From the NCBI RefSeq assembly GCF_002167005.1, contig NZ_NHTN01000009.1, forward strand, positions 1-64,000: 64,000 nucleotides of DNA. The letters are read 5' to 3'. Below, piece by piece: positions 24,738-33,276 of this stretch (position 1 is its first letter; the number at the start of each line of letters is the position of its first letter). This DNA comes from Indiicoccus explosivorum (GTDB taxonomy: Bacteria; Bacillota; Bacilli; Bacillales_A; Planococcaceae). The position numbers were made by a program, and so were the translations under genes. The notes beneath the pieces were generated by a model. It saw only the letters and a list, made by a program, of their open reading frames with translations. It was not told the DNA's origin and searched no databases.

Positions 24738-26129
24738 TTAACTGAACAGCATCATACATGCGGCGATGACAACACCGCTATAGAGTAGCGCAACAAGTGT
24801 ATAGCCCATAATATCCCGAATTTTCAGTCCCGCTATTGCAAGAAGCGGTATAGCCCAGAACGGCTGAATCATATTGGTCCATGCATCTCCCCAAGCAACT
24901 GCCATTACGACTTTTGCAGGTTCAACTCCCATTTCCAAAGCAGCCGGTACCACAATCGGTGCCTGGACTGCCCATTGGCCGCCTCCTGAAGGAATGAAAA
25001 TATTCAAAAGACCGGCTGATAGGAATGTCCAGAGCGGCAGTGTTTTAGCAGTGGAAATGTCAATAAAGAAATTTGCAAGCAAGACAGCCAGTCCTGAAGC
25101 AGCGAGCATTCCCATAATTCCCGCGTAGAACGGATACTGCAAAACAAACTGACCCACACTGCTTACGGATTTCAACAGTCCATCGGCGAGTTCCCGGACA
25201 TTTGAAAATAAAAGAAGAGCGGCTGTCAAGAACATTAAATTCACCGTATTCAAATCAAGAACAAAGCCATTAGTGAAAAAGTGGTTTACTAAATAGCTTA
25301 AGCCAAGAAAACCGCCAATTAATGGAATTAAGCGGGATTTTTCAATTTTATCATTCGGATAATTTGTATTTTTAACCGGTTCTTCTTCCGTTTGTTCATC
25401 CAATAGAGCTGGATCAATGGTATAGCGGTCTGCCGGGTTTTTAGGATGAATGAGCCGCATGACAAATGGCAACGTTAAGAAAATAATGGTGACAATCGCA
25501 ATATTGACGGTAGAGAGGAGCGTCTCTGTAATTGGAATAATTCCAATTTCACCTTCAAAGACATGTCCAGCCGTAGCAACGAATAGGGCAGGAGAAGAGG
25601 ATAATCCGCCTTCCCAAATGATAAATCCCGAATAGCCTGCTGCCACTAGAACACGGTAATCAACGTCAGGCACTTTTCTCCCTACCAATTTCGCCATTAT
25701 ACCTGCTACAACTAAACCAAAAGCCCAACTGATCAACGAGGCCCCAAGTGCAGTGAAGGTGACAAGTAAAATAGCTGAAGTGGGTGTTTTACATTTGGAG
25801 GCAATACTTTCAAGTGTCCGGGAGACAGGCTTTGTCAGGGCAAGCGCAAAACTCATAACGAAAGTTGTAATGATTTGTGCAGTAAATGTAAGAAGCGCCC
25901 AAAAACCATCTCCCCAGTAAAGCAGCATATCGAATGGACCGGAATCCGTAAAAATGACTCCGGCAATAAAAGCAATGACAGTGAGTAAAATAGCAAATAC
26001 AAAGGCATCGGGCAGCCATTTCTCCGCCATCTGTGCAAAAAAGTTCGCCAAGCGGGCAAGTGGATTATTTTTCACTGAAGTTTCAATGGGGTTCTCCTTT
26101 AATTGTTCAGGGTTCTTGACTTCTACCAT
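24738..26129 (-). CDS. Short-chain fatty acid permease, AtoE family
   Basis: A 463-residue membrane protein with about a dozen hydrophobic helices. Blocks such as WGDGFWALLTFTAQIITTFVMSFALALT, GGLSSSPALFVATAGHVF, FIPSGGGQWAVQAPIVVPAALEMG and AWGDAWTNMIQPFWAIPLLAIAG are characteristic of the AtoE/TIGR00366 family, which takes up short-chain fatty acids such as butyrate. AGGAGG precedes the ATG at 26129. It follows the ligase gene by 14 bases, so import and CoA activation are probably coordinated. Confidence 0.88.
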   Translation of the reverse strand: MVEVKNPEQLKENPIETSVKNNPLARLANFFAQMAEKWLPDAFVFAILLTVIAFIAGVIFTDSGPFDMLLYWGDGFWALLTFTAQIITTFVMSFALALTKPVSRTLESIASKCKTPTSAILLVTFTALGASLISWAFGLVVAGIMAKLVGRKVPDVDYRVLVAAGYSGFIIWEGGLSSSPALFVATAGHVFEGEIGIIPITETLLSTVNIAIVTIIFLTLPFVMRLIHPKNPADRYTIDPALLDEQTEEEPVKNTNYPNDKIEKSRLIPLIGGFLGLSYLVNHFFTNGFVLDLNTVNLMFLTAALLLFSNVRELADGLLKSVSSVGQFVLQYPFYAGIMGMLAASGLAVLLANFFIDISTAKTLPLWTFLSAGLLNIFIPSGGGQWAVQAPIVVPAALEMGVEPAKVVMAVAWGDAWTNMIQPFWAIPLLAIAGLKIRDIMGYTLVALLYSGVVIAACMMLFS

Positions 26130-26143
26130 GTTTGAATTCCTCC

Positions 26144-27670
26144 TCATATCCAATTTTTCATTTGGTGTTTCTGAATTTTGCCGACAGAAGTACGGGGAAA
26201 TTCTTTAGTAATATGGATTATTTGCGGTACTTTGAATTTTGCCAGCCTGTCACGGCACCAATCCATCAGTTCATTTGGGTGAACAGACTTACCGTCTTTT
26301 AAAATAACGAACGCATGGATTTCCTCTTCGTAAAGAGGGTCTGGCACTGATATGACAGCGCTTTCAAAAACTGCATCATGTTCATTAAGGACTGTTTCCA
26401 CTTCTCCTGCAGCGATATTCTCTCCCGCACGTTTCATCATGTCCTTTTTTCGATCGACAAAGTAATACAGACCTGTCCCTGGATCTTTCCGTCCTATATC
26501 ACCGCTGCACAGCCAATTGTCACGGATTGCATCTCTTGTGGCTTCCGGGTTTTTAAAATACTCTTTCATAATGGTTTCACCCGGCACACCGGCGACCGTA
26601 ATTTCCCCCGCTTCTCCTTCAGGTACTTCCTCGCCATCATCTCCAAGGATCTTCACCTTGTAGCCACAGGATTCCCGGCCGATGCTTCTATGGTGTTCAC
26701 CTGATAAATTTATTAGAGGTACGGCAACAGTTTCAGTCATACCGTACAGTTGGTTTAATTCCACGTTATACTTTTTTGTGAACGCTCTGTATTGGTCATC
26801 GGTCAATCCTTGAGCATAAATGATCATCCTCAGCCCGTTAAAGGCATCCGCCGGATCATATTCTTTTTTTAAAATCATCCGAATGGGTGCAGAGAATAGA
26901 GAGCCGATCGTCGCTTCCAGCCGGTTCGCCTGTTTAATATAATTCGTCGCACTGAAGCGTTCAGTAATGGCGATGCTTGCACCCACGTTCAAGGCTGGAA
27001 TTGCCATATAATATTGTCCGTTTCCGTGGAACATCGGCAATACAATAAGCATCCTGTCAGTCGCTTGATACTGTAATGTATTTGCTATTTGTTCTCCCGT
27101 ATGTAAGTAGTTTCGATGGGTCAGCACTACACCTTTCGGCTTTGAAGTTGTCCCTGAAGTATAGAGAATCGCTGCATCTTCTCTTCCAAGGATGAATGGC
27201 GGATATTGCATAGGTTTCATTCTTTCGATTTCCTGTTCAAGCCATATGCCTTCCTGCTCTTCACCGAGCCGCGACAAGAGCAGCGGTAATTGAAACGCAT
27301 TAAATTTCCGCTCATACTCCTTTTCCGTAATAATGAGCTTGCTTTCTGAATGTGTCACCAGATACTTCATCTCTTCTTCAGTTGAGAGAATGTTGGTTGG
27401 TACCATGACCCCTCCAACGGTAAGAACAGCAAACCACGAAACCATAAAAGCTGTGCCGTTCGGCAAGTGTAGCAGAACCTTGTCTCCTTTTTGAATTCCA
27501 TATTCCTGCAGCAATGCAGCAAGCTTCCATACCTGTTCCTGGAATTCCTTGTACGTCAGCCTCTCTATTCTGCCCTGCAAATCCTCCACTACTAAAAATT
27601 CTTTATCCTGCTGCTGTTTACATCTTACTGCAAGCAATTCCGGCACTGTCCGTATTTCCTGTTCCGTCAC
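26144..27670 (-). CDS. AMP-forming acyl-CoA ligase (class I adenylate-forming)
   Basis: The 508-residue enzyme has the adenylation P-loop YTSGTTSKPKG (170-180), the YGMTET motif, the SGDIGRKDPGTGLYYFVDRKKDMMKRAGENI hinge region and a C-terminal PRTSVGKIQKHQ with the catalytic Lys. It would activate a carboxylic acid with ATP and CoA; the pattern is closest to carnitine/crotonobetaine- or medium-chain-type ligases. GTG at 27670 follows AGGAGG by nine bases. The gene lies between an SDR gene and an AtoE permease gene, suggesting use on an imported short or medium acid. Confidence 0.88.
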   Translation of the reverse strand: MTEQEIRTVPELLAVRCKQQQDKEFLVVEDLQGRIERLTYKEFQEQVWKLAALLQEYGIQKGDKVLLHLPNGTAFMVSWFAVLTVGGVMVPTNILSTEEEMKYLVTHSESKLIITEKEYERKFNAFQLPLLLSRLGEEQEGIWLEQEIERMKPMQYPPFILGREDAAILYTSGTTSKPKGVVLTHRNYLHTGEQIANTLQYQATDRMLIVLPMFHGNGQYYMAIPALNVGASIAITERFSATNYIKQANRLEATIGSLFSAPIRMILKKEYDPADAFNGLRMIIYAQGLTDDQYRAFTKKYNVELNQLYGMTETVAVPLINLSGEHHRSIGRESCGYKVKILGDDGEEVPEGEAGEITVAGVPGETIMKEYFKNPEATRDAIRDNWLCSGDIGRKDPGTGLYYFVDRKKDMMKRAGENIAAGEVETVLNEHDAVFESAVISVPDPLYEEEIHAFVILKDGKSVHPNELMDWCRDRLAKFKVPQIIHITKEFPRTSVGKIQKHQMKNWI

Positions 27671-27704
27671 CCATTCCTTCCTCCTTTCCTTGCTCCCTGG
27701 CCGT

Positions 27705-28478
27705 CTAGTTTGCCGTCCAGCCGCCATCCACGTAAAGAACCTGTCCCGTCACATAACTTGAGGCATCCGAAGCAAAAAAGACTGCCGGCCCTATTATTTC
27801 CTCTGTTTCACCCATTCTTTTTAATAATGTGCGGCTGACAATTTTCTCAAGTCTTTCCGGATCCTGCAGAAACCCTTCGGTCATCGGCGTTTTAATGTAA
27901 GCAGGAGCGATGGCGTTGACAGTAACATCATAGTCCGCCAATTCAGCTGCCCATACTTTGGTTATCTGATTGATGCCGCCTTTGCTCGCAGCGTAGCTTG
28001 TCTGAAGGGGATTGCCGACTTGTCCAAGAATTGATGAAATATTTATAATGCGGCCGCTCCGTTGGGACATCATCCGCTTTGCCGCCTGCTGTCCGGCCAG
28101 GAAAATGCCTTTCAAATTTGTATTGAGAACCCGATCCCAATCGTCTTCCTCCACTTCTACAAGCGGTTTTCGAATATTCATGCCGGCATTATTGACCAGA
28201 ATATCGAGTTTTCCAAATACTTTATCCGCATGACTGAACAATTCTTCTACATCTTCTTTAAGAGTGACGTCCGCTGTTTTCCACTTTACGGCATACCCAT
28301 CTTCCTTAAAATCGCTAACAGCTTTCTTTAAAGCCTCTTCATTCCTTCCGGTAATCAGCACTTCAGCTCCGTAATGGGCCAAGCCCCTTGCGATTGCCAA
28401 GCCGATCCCTTTGCTGCCCCCCGTAACAATGGCTTTCTTGCCTTGAAGCTTAAAAGAAGGAATTGAAGCTCCATTCAT
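27705..28478 (-). CDS. SDR family oxidoreductase
   Basis: A complete 257-residue short-chain dehydrogenase: cofactor loop TGGSKGIG (about 19-26), NNAGMN, catalytic Ser in ISSILG, YAASKGG with catalytic Tyr and Lys, and C-terminal LYVDGGW. The T-G-R-N after the second strand suggests NADP use. In the proposed pathway it could interconvert a keto and a hydroxy group on the acid or its CoA ester. It is first in the run down to the E2 gene, and a promoter region with an inverted AAAATAAC repeat lies directly upstream. Confidence 0.9.
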   Translation of the reverse strand: MNGASIPSFKLQGKKAIVTGGSKGIGLAIARGLAHYGAEVLITGRNEEALKKAVSDFKEDGYAVKWKTADVTLKEDVEELFSHADKVFGKLDILVNNAGMNIRKPLVEVEEDDWDRVLNTNLKGIFLAGQQAAKRMMSQRSGRIINISSILGQVGNPLQTSYAASKGGINQITKVWAAELADYDVTVNAIAPAYIKTPMTEGFLQDPERLEKIVSRTLLKRMGETEEIIGPAVFFASDASSYVTGQVLYVDGGWTAN

Positions 28479-28498
28479 AAAAAAACCTCCATATATTT

Positions 28499-28534
28499 AA
28501 AATAACGTAATATTTAGAAAAATCAAGTTATTTT
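28499..28534. promoter_or_regulatory. Inverted repeat AAAATAAC-N20-GTTATTTT upstream of the SDR gene
   Basis: Perfect 8-bp arms at 28499-28506 and 28527-28534 flank 20 bases in the 83-bp gap before the SDR start. The half-site GTTATTT/AAATAAC also forms the palindrome at 40573-40590, so a shared regulator, perhaps the TetR protein of the cluster, may bind both. Confidence 0.5.
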
Positions 28535-28561
28535 CCCCTTTTTTTCAAGAAACGTTTTTGC

Positions 28562-29614
28562 TTAGAGCAGACGGCCAGCCCGTGCTTGATCTGCCATTTC
28601 AAAAAGATTCATCACGGCTTTATTCAATTCCTTGAAGCGGTCATCTCGAATTTCACCGGTTTTCCAGCGGTAATAAATCTGCTGCAGAATTCCGGCAAGC
28701 TTGAAAAATCCGAACGCAACATAAAAATCAATGTTCGAAACGTCCCGTCTGCTAGCCTTTGTGTATTCTTCCACGAATTCCTTCCGGCTGTAAAACCCCG
28801 GTTGATCGGTCAGCACTGTAATTCCCATATCCGGATCATCAGGGCCTCCCCAGTAAGCGATGGTGGAGCCTAGATCACTTAATGGGTCTCCGATGGTTGA
28901 TAACTCCCAATCAAGCACGCCTATCACTTTCCCCGGGTTCTGATGATCAAGAACTAAATTATTCAGCTTGAAATCATTATGAACTACAGTTGTCTCAGAA
29001 TTGACAGGGATATTGGCAGTCAAATATGCCTGTAAATCTGCAAGCCCTGGAACTTCATCCGTTTTTGCGCGCTCATACCGCTTGATCCAACCGTGTACTT
29101 GCCGTTCCATGAACCCCTCCGGTTTCCCCATCTCTTCAAGCCCTGCTGCCTTATAGTCTACGGACTGCAGGTCGGCAAGCGTCTGGATCACTCCTTGAGA
29201 AATAAGCGGTCCTGCCTTTTCAGATGATTCATAGCCGGACGGCAATTCATCATCCAACACAATGCCGTCTTTTTTTTCCATCACATAAAAATGCTTATCC
29301 ATCACTTCAGTATTTTCACAATAAACATAAGGCTCCGGAGCTAATGAAAAAACTGGATTAATCTTTGTCAGCATTTTATATTCCCGTTCCATATCGTGAG
29401 CTCTAGGGGGGACTTTTCCAAACGGCGGCCGTCTGAGAACCCCTTCCCAGTCTCCAATTTTAAGCAGGTACGTAAGGTTGGAATATCCCTCTGAAAATTG
29501 CCGGACTTGCATTTCCTCTTGCGGCAAATCAGAGATAGAGCGCCGGAGGTAATTCTCGACTTTCCCCCAATCAATTGATTGCTGCTTCCTTACCCCTTCT
29601 TGCGATTCTGTCAT
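28562..29614 (-). CDS. APH-fold phosphotransferase, ACAD10/11 kinase-domain type
   Basis: A 350-residue aminoglycoside-phosphotransferase-fold protein with LTYLLKIGDWEGVLRRPPFGKVPPRAHDMEREYKML (nucleotide site), catalytic loop VVHNDFKLNNLVLD and metal motif VLDWELSTIGDPLSDLG. The RRPP-G-x-x-P-x-A-H-D signature is typical of the kinase domain fused to acyl-CoA dehydrogenase in ACAD10/11 and of LvaA, which phosphorylate the hydroxyl of 4-hydroxyacyl-CoA. GAAGGAGAG precedes the ATG at 29614. The matching acyl-CoA dehydrogenase-like protein is encoded at 37685. Confidence 0.85.
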   Translation of the reverse strand: MTESQEGVRKQQSIDWGKVENYLRRSISDLPQEEMQVRQFSEGYSNLTYLLKIGDWEGVLRRPPFGKVPPRAHDMEREYKMLTKINPVFSLAPEPYVYCENTEVMDKHFYVMEKKDGIVLDDELPSGYESSEKAGPLISQGVIQTLADLQSVDYKAAGLEEMGKPEGFMERQVHGWIKRYERAKTDEVPGLADLQAYLTANIPVNSETTVVHNDFKLNNLVLDHQNPGKVIGVLDWELSTIGDPLSDLGSTIAYWGGPDDPDMGITVLTDQPGFYSRKEFVEEYTKASRRDVSNIDFYVAFGFFKLAGILQQIYYRWKTGEIRDDRFKELNKAVMNLFEMADQARAGRLL

Positions 29615-29647
29615 ATCCTTCTCTCCTTCCTGCAATAAATACCGGTA

Positions 29648-30499
29648 TCACTCGTATTTAAAGAAACCTTCTCCGGATTTTCTTCCGAGACGCCCGGCTC
29701 TAACGTATTGCTTCAATAAAGGGGCCGGCCGGTACTTGGAATCCTTCGTCTCTTCATAGAGAGTTTCTGCCACCATGAGCATAGTATCGAGACCGATCAG
29801 ATCAGTCAGAGCAAGCGGCCCGATTGGATGGCTTGCTCCGAGTTTCATGCCTTTATCGATATCCTCCGCTGTCGCGATTCCTTCCGCTAATACAAAAATC
29901 GCTTCATTGATCATAGGTGTCAGTATCCGATTTACAACGAATAGCGGCGCTTCTTTTACGGAGATAGCTGTCTTATTGAAGCGCTCAGCCAATTGGTGTG
30001 CGATGCGGAAGGTTTCATCGCTTGTCTGCTCTCCGCGAATAATTTCAACGAGTTCCATAACGGGCACTGGATTAAAGAAATGCATGCCGATCAGTCGATC
30101 ACTCCGCTCTACGGCACCGGCCATTTCAGTAATGCTTAAACCCGAGGTATTCGAGGCGAAGATTGCAGAGGGTCTACACAGCTGGTCCAATTCTGCAAAA
30201 AGCGCCTTTTTGGGTTCGATTTTTTCTACAATTGCTTCGATAACAAAGTCTGCATCCTGCAGTTTCCGGAGATCATCGACCGTTTCAATCCTTGCCCGGA
30301 CTCCTTCCGCTTCTTTCTTAGCGGTTTTTCCTTTCTCCACGTTTCTGGCTAATGTCTTTTCAATTCGATGAATTCCCCGTTTCAACCCTTGTGTGTCGAT
30401 GTCGTAAAGCAAGACCGGAATGCCTGCTTCAGCAATGACTTGCGCAATTCCATTTCCCATAATCCCTGCTCCTACGACAGCTGCCTGTTGAATTGTCAT
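29648..30499 (-). CDS. 3-hydroxyacyl-CoA dehydrogenase
   Basis: The 283-residue enzyme has the NAD loop VGAGIMGNGIAQ (about 9-20), the catalytic segment IGMHFFNPVPVMELVEII (His and Glu) and FVVNRILTPMINEAIFVLAEG, the standard pattern of stand-alone 3-hydroxybutyryl-CoA dehydrogenases. It oxidises 3-hydroxyacyl-CoA to the 3-keto form, feeding the thiolase at 42441. It follows the enoyl-CoA hydratase gene by 16 bases, giving consecutive beta-oxidation steps. Confidence 0.92.
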   Translation of the reverse strand: MTIQQAAVVGAGIMGNGIAQVIAEAGIPVLLYDIDTQGLKRGIHRIEKTLARNVEKGKTAKKEAEGVRARIETVDDLRKLQDADFVIEAIVEKIEPKKALFAELDQLCRPSAIFASNTSGLSITEMAGAVERSDRLIGMHFFNPVPVMELVEIIRGEQTSDETFRIAHQLAERFNKTAISVKEAPLFVVNRILTPMINEAIFVLAEGIATAEDIDKGMKLGASHPIGPLALTDLIGLDTMLMVAETLYEETKDSKYRPAPLLKQYVRAGRLGRKSGEGFFKYE

Positions 30500-30515
30500 C
30501 TAATCCCTCCCAAAG

Positions 30516-31304
30516 TTATTCACCTGGAAATTCAGGACGTCTTTTTTCCATGAATGCTTTGACCCCTTCTTGCATATCCGCAGTTTTACATAAGTCGGCA
30601 AACAATCGACTCTCTAATTGCTGCCCCTCCTCAAGAGATAATTCACTTCCCTTGTCTATGGCCCATTTTGCGTTTGCAATAGCGATAAAGCCTTTTCCCG
30701 CAATTTTGTCGGCCAGCTCTTTTGCGGCTTCCAACGAAGCTCCTTCAGGTACCACCCGGTCCACTAGCCCTGTCTCATAAGCTTCCTGTGCCGACAGCTG
30801 GATGCCTGCAAATATCATCTCTTTCGCTTTACCGTTTCCTACAAGACGCGGCAAGCGCTGAGTCCCGCCATATCCGGGGATAATCCCTAAGCCAGTCTCC
30901 GGAAGGCCGAGTTTCACTTGTTCCTCCGCGATTCGCATATCGCATGCGAGCGCTAATTCCAATCCCGCTCCAAGCGCCGTCCCATTAATCGCACAAATAA
31001 TAGGCAGCGGAGAATGAGCCAGCTTATCAAAAATTTTCTTTCCCTTCTCAACAAGTAATCGCCCTGTCTCAGGTGTAAGAGCTGGAAATTGGTTGATATC
31101 CGCTCCTGCAATGAAGACTTTGTCTCCTGCAGCCTTTAATACGATGGTCTTTACCTGTTTATAGTTCAGCGCCTCGTCGATCGCCGAATTAAGTTCGGTC
31201 AGGACAGCATCAGTCAGAATATTTAAAGGAGGATTTGCAATCGTCAGCAAAACCAAATGTCCTTCTGTTTCCAGTTGGATGGATTCCCATTCATTCTGTC
31301 CCAC
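30516..31304 (-). CDS. Enoyl-CoA hydratase
   Basis: A 262-residue crotonase-fold protein with both catalytic glutamates apparently kept: NGTALGAGLELALACDMRIA and GLPETGLGIIPGYGGTQRLPRLVG. The oxyanion segment FIAGADINQF is also present. It therefore should add water to 2-enoyl-CoA, unlike the two other crotonase-fold proteins of this cluster, whose glutamates differ. It lies between the phosphatase-like gene and the hydroxyacyl-CoA dehydrogenase gene in one operon. Confidence 0.92.
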   Translation of the reverse strand: MGQNEWESIQLETEGHLVLLTIANPPLNILTDAVLTELNSAIDEALNYKQVKTIVLKAAGDKVFIAGADINQFPALTPETGRLLVEKGKKIFDKLAHSPLPIICAINGTALGAGLELALACDMRIAEEQVKLGLPETGLGIIPGYGGTQRLPRLVGNGKAKEMIFAGIQLSAQEAYETGLVDRVVPEGASLEAAKELADKIAGKGFIAIANAKWAIDKGSELSLEEGQQLESRLFADLCKTADMQEGVKAFMEKRRPEFPGE

Positions 31305-31322
31305 TTTGCCACCTCACCTCCG

Positions 31323-32060
31323 TCATTCTTTCAATTGTTTGTTTTCCCGTACAATTCGCCCGCCATTGAATACCGGTACGATCCCTATTTTTTCATGATG
31401 ATCAATCACAAAATCCATAGAAGCATCAAATCCGAAAGACTGAAGCAAAGAAGCAGTTTCGCATTCCAGTAAGTTCCGGAATGAGTCGGCCATTGCATCG
31501 TTGTATGTATCCCGGGCAAGTTTCGCTGCATCAGACAGCTCGTACTCCCCGCGGGTTATAAGATGTTCTGCAATCTGTCCCGCCCCCACAAAATCCTCCA
31601 TGGAGAACCGGTCATCATTTCCGGCACAAATTAAAACGATTGACGAATTGTCTGTATGCTGATGAATTCGTTCTGCCACTTTATGTCCATTCACTAGTGA
31701 TGAAATATATAATTGTTTCGCTTGTTTCGCCCGTTCTATCGCTATGGTTCCATTCGTTGAACAAATAACAGCCGCACCAGTATCTTTGTTTGGCGTGATA
31801 AGGCAAGGGTCGGGATATTGGAATCCTGCAATAGATTCTCCTTTGGTTTCGCCCAGCAAAATATATTCCCCATCAAATCGGGACGTCATGGCCAAAGCTT
31901 CCTGGCTGTCTTTTGCTGTATAGACAGACTCGTAATTATTCTCCAGTAAAAATGCGATCGTAGACGTCGCCAGGAACACATCAATCACTACCGCCGTGCA
32001 GCTTGCCAGCTTCGCTTCATTGACAGCTTCTTTTTGAGTAACTACGTGAACTTTTCTCAT
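31323..32060 (-). CDS. ComB-like 2-phosphosulfolactate phosphatase family protein
   Basis: A 245-residue protein with the ComB fold pattern: VVIDVFLATSTIAFLL, CSTNGTIAIERA, and LICAGNDDRFSMEDFVGAGQIAEHL. ComB hydrolyses 2-phosphosulfolactate in coenzyme M synthesis, but no other step of that pathway is here. Two family signatures are altered: R of V-F-R-A-T-S-T is L, and the usual G-F-D-x-x-N-S-P is GFQYPDP, so the substrate probably differs. It is inside the acyl-CoA operon, between tetR and the hydratase gene, and may remove a phosphate from a pathway intermediate or side product. Confidence 0.75.
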   Translation of the reverse strand: MRKVHVVTQKEAVNEAKLASCTAVVIDVFLATSTIAFLLENNYESVYTAKDSQEALAMTSRFDGEYILLGETKGESIAGFQYPDPCLITPNKDTGAAVICSTNGTIAIERAKQAKQLYISSLVNGHKVAERIHQHTDNSSIVLICAGNDDRFSMEDFVGAGQIAEHLITRGEYELSDAAKLARDTYNDAMADSFRNLLECETASLLQSFGFDASMDFVIDHHEKIGIVPVFNGGRIVRENKQLKE

Positions 32061-32066
32061 TATTAT

Positions 32067-32669
32067 TCAATCCTTCAGTTTCCTGATTAAAATCTCCGTC
32101 AAATAATCTGCATAGATGTTTTGGACTTCCTCTTCAGAGAACTCTCCGCCCGGTGAGTACCATACTTGCACCCAATTTGTTGCCCCTAGAATGATCATCC
32201 GGACCATTTTTACGTTCTTAGCACTGAATTCTGCTGATTCTATGCCTTGTTGGATGATTTTATCGAAATATCCTGCATATTGATCACGTTTAATTAAAAT
32301 CGCATCAATATGTTCTGCCGGAAATATCTGTGCCGGCTTAAGAATCAGATTGAATACGTCTTTTTCTTGAATCGCGACTCCCAAATGCATTTTAATCGCC
32401 TGTTTCAATTTTTCAGGGGCAGATATCGAAGACTCTACAATTTCTTTCATTTTTTCCATAGCTTCCGACAGAATCCAATCATGGCAATGATATAAAAGCT
32501 CTTGCTTACTATTGAAATAGTAATATAATGAGCCCTTTGTCATTAGTAGTTCCGCAGCAATTTCTTCCATCGTGGCATTCTGAAATCCTTCTCTCGCAAT
32601 TACAAGACTTGCCGAACGAAGGATATCTTCCCGTTTTTTAGCCGCTTTTCTTTCCCGTAAATTCATCAT
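32067..32669 (-). CDS. TetR/AcrR family transcriptional regulator
   Basis: The 200-residue protein has an N-terminal helix-turn-helix (KREDILRSASLVIAREGFQNATMEEIAAELLMTKGSLYYYFNSKQELLYHC, about 12-62) and a C-terminal ligand domain resembling FadR/KstR2-type regulators that sense acyl-CoA. It is encoded within the island, directly ahead of the ComB-like gene. Likely targets are the AT-rich palindromes at 40573-40590, 28499-28534 and possibly 43650-43696, which all precede island genes; this is inferred from location only. Confidence 0.9.
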   Translation of the reverse strand: MMNLRERKAAKKREDILRSASLVIAREGFQNATMEEIAAELLMTKGSLYYYFNSKQELLYHCHDWILSEAMEKMKEIVESSISAPEKLKQAIKMHLGVAIQEKDVFNLILKPAQIFPAEHIDAILIKRDQYAGYFDKIIQQGIESAEFSAKNVKMVRMIILGATNWVQVWYSPGGEFSEEEVQNIYADYLTEILIRKLKD

Positions 32670-32701
32670 CGTTCCTCATTTCTTATTTGACCGTAGTTTA
32701 T

Positions 32702-33250
32702 TCAAGTTGGATCCTCTGCCTCTTGATCCTCTCCCATCATTAACAGTGTCGGTTCCTTTACAGCCAGGTTCCGAATAAGCAAAAATAAATTTTCAATTGC
32801 AATCAGTGCAAATGAAATCGGGATTAAGAAGAACAAGGGATAGAGAGGATAGAGCCTTCCGGCTGCCGGGAACCCCTCTTCCCGTTCCAATCCATTCATG
32901 GCAAACTGCCATGTAAACTGAACTAACAGCAAAAGAACGAACAGCTCGATCAGAATCATGACAATGACAAGCAACCGCTGGGCATTTTCAGGAATGCGCT
33001 CAATGACCAAGTCCATCTTCGGCAGCACTCCTGAAGAGTAGGCATACGCAAGCCCCGGAAAAACTACGAGCGGCATGAAATAATTCTGCACAATTTCAAA
33101 CCCTCCATTTATAGAGCCGGCAAACAAGTTTCGTGCAATTACGTCATAAACAATGAATCCCATCATGATCAATAAAAAAATTCCGCTGATCCAAATTCCG
33201 GCCAGTTTGATGCAATTGAAAGCCCGGTAAGTTTTCCATAAAGTATCCAT
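32702..33250 (-). CDS. dctQ: TRAP transporter small permease (DctQ)
   Basis: A 182-residue protein with four hydrophobic helices (LAGIWISGIFLLIMMGFIVYDVIARNLF, then NYFMPLVVFPGLAYAYSSG, LLVIVMILIELFVLLLLVQFTWQFA and YPLFFLIPISFALIAIENLFLL), matching DctQ. It pairs with DctM to form a sodium-driven importer of carboxylates captured by DctP. The ATG at 33250 lies after GGGGAG. The gene is downstream of dctM in the dctP-dctM-dctQ order. Confidence 0.88.
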   Translation of the reverse strand: MDTLWKTYRAFNCIKLAGIWISGIFLLIMMGFIVYDVIARNLFAGSINGGFEIVQNYFMPLVVFPGLAYAYSSGVLPKMDLVIERIPENAQRLLVIVMILIELFVLLLLVQFTWQFAMNGLEREEGFPAAGRLYPLYPLFFLIPISFALIAIENLFLLIRNLAVKEPTLLMMGEDQEAEDPT

Positions 33251-33276
33251 ACATCCATTTCTCCCCTTTCTCGCCT

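Noticed and set aside
31323-32060. Competence protein ComB
   Set aside because: The motifs match the phosphatase ComB of coenzyme M synthesis, not the competence gene of the same name.
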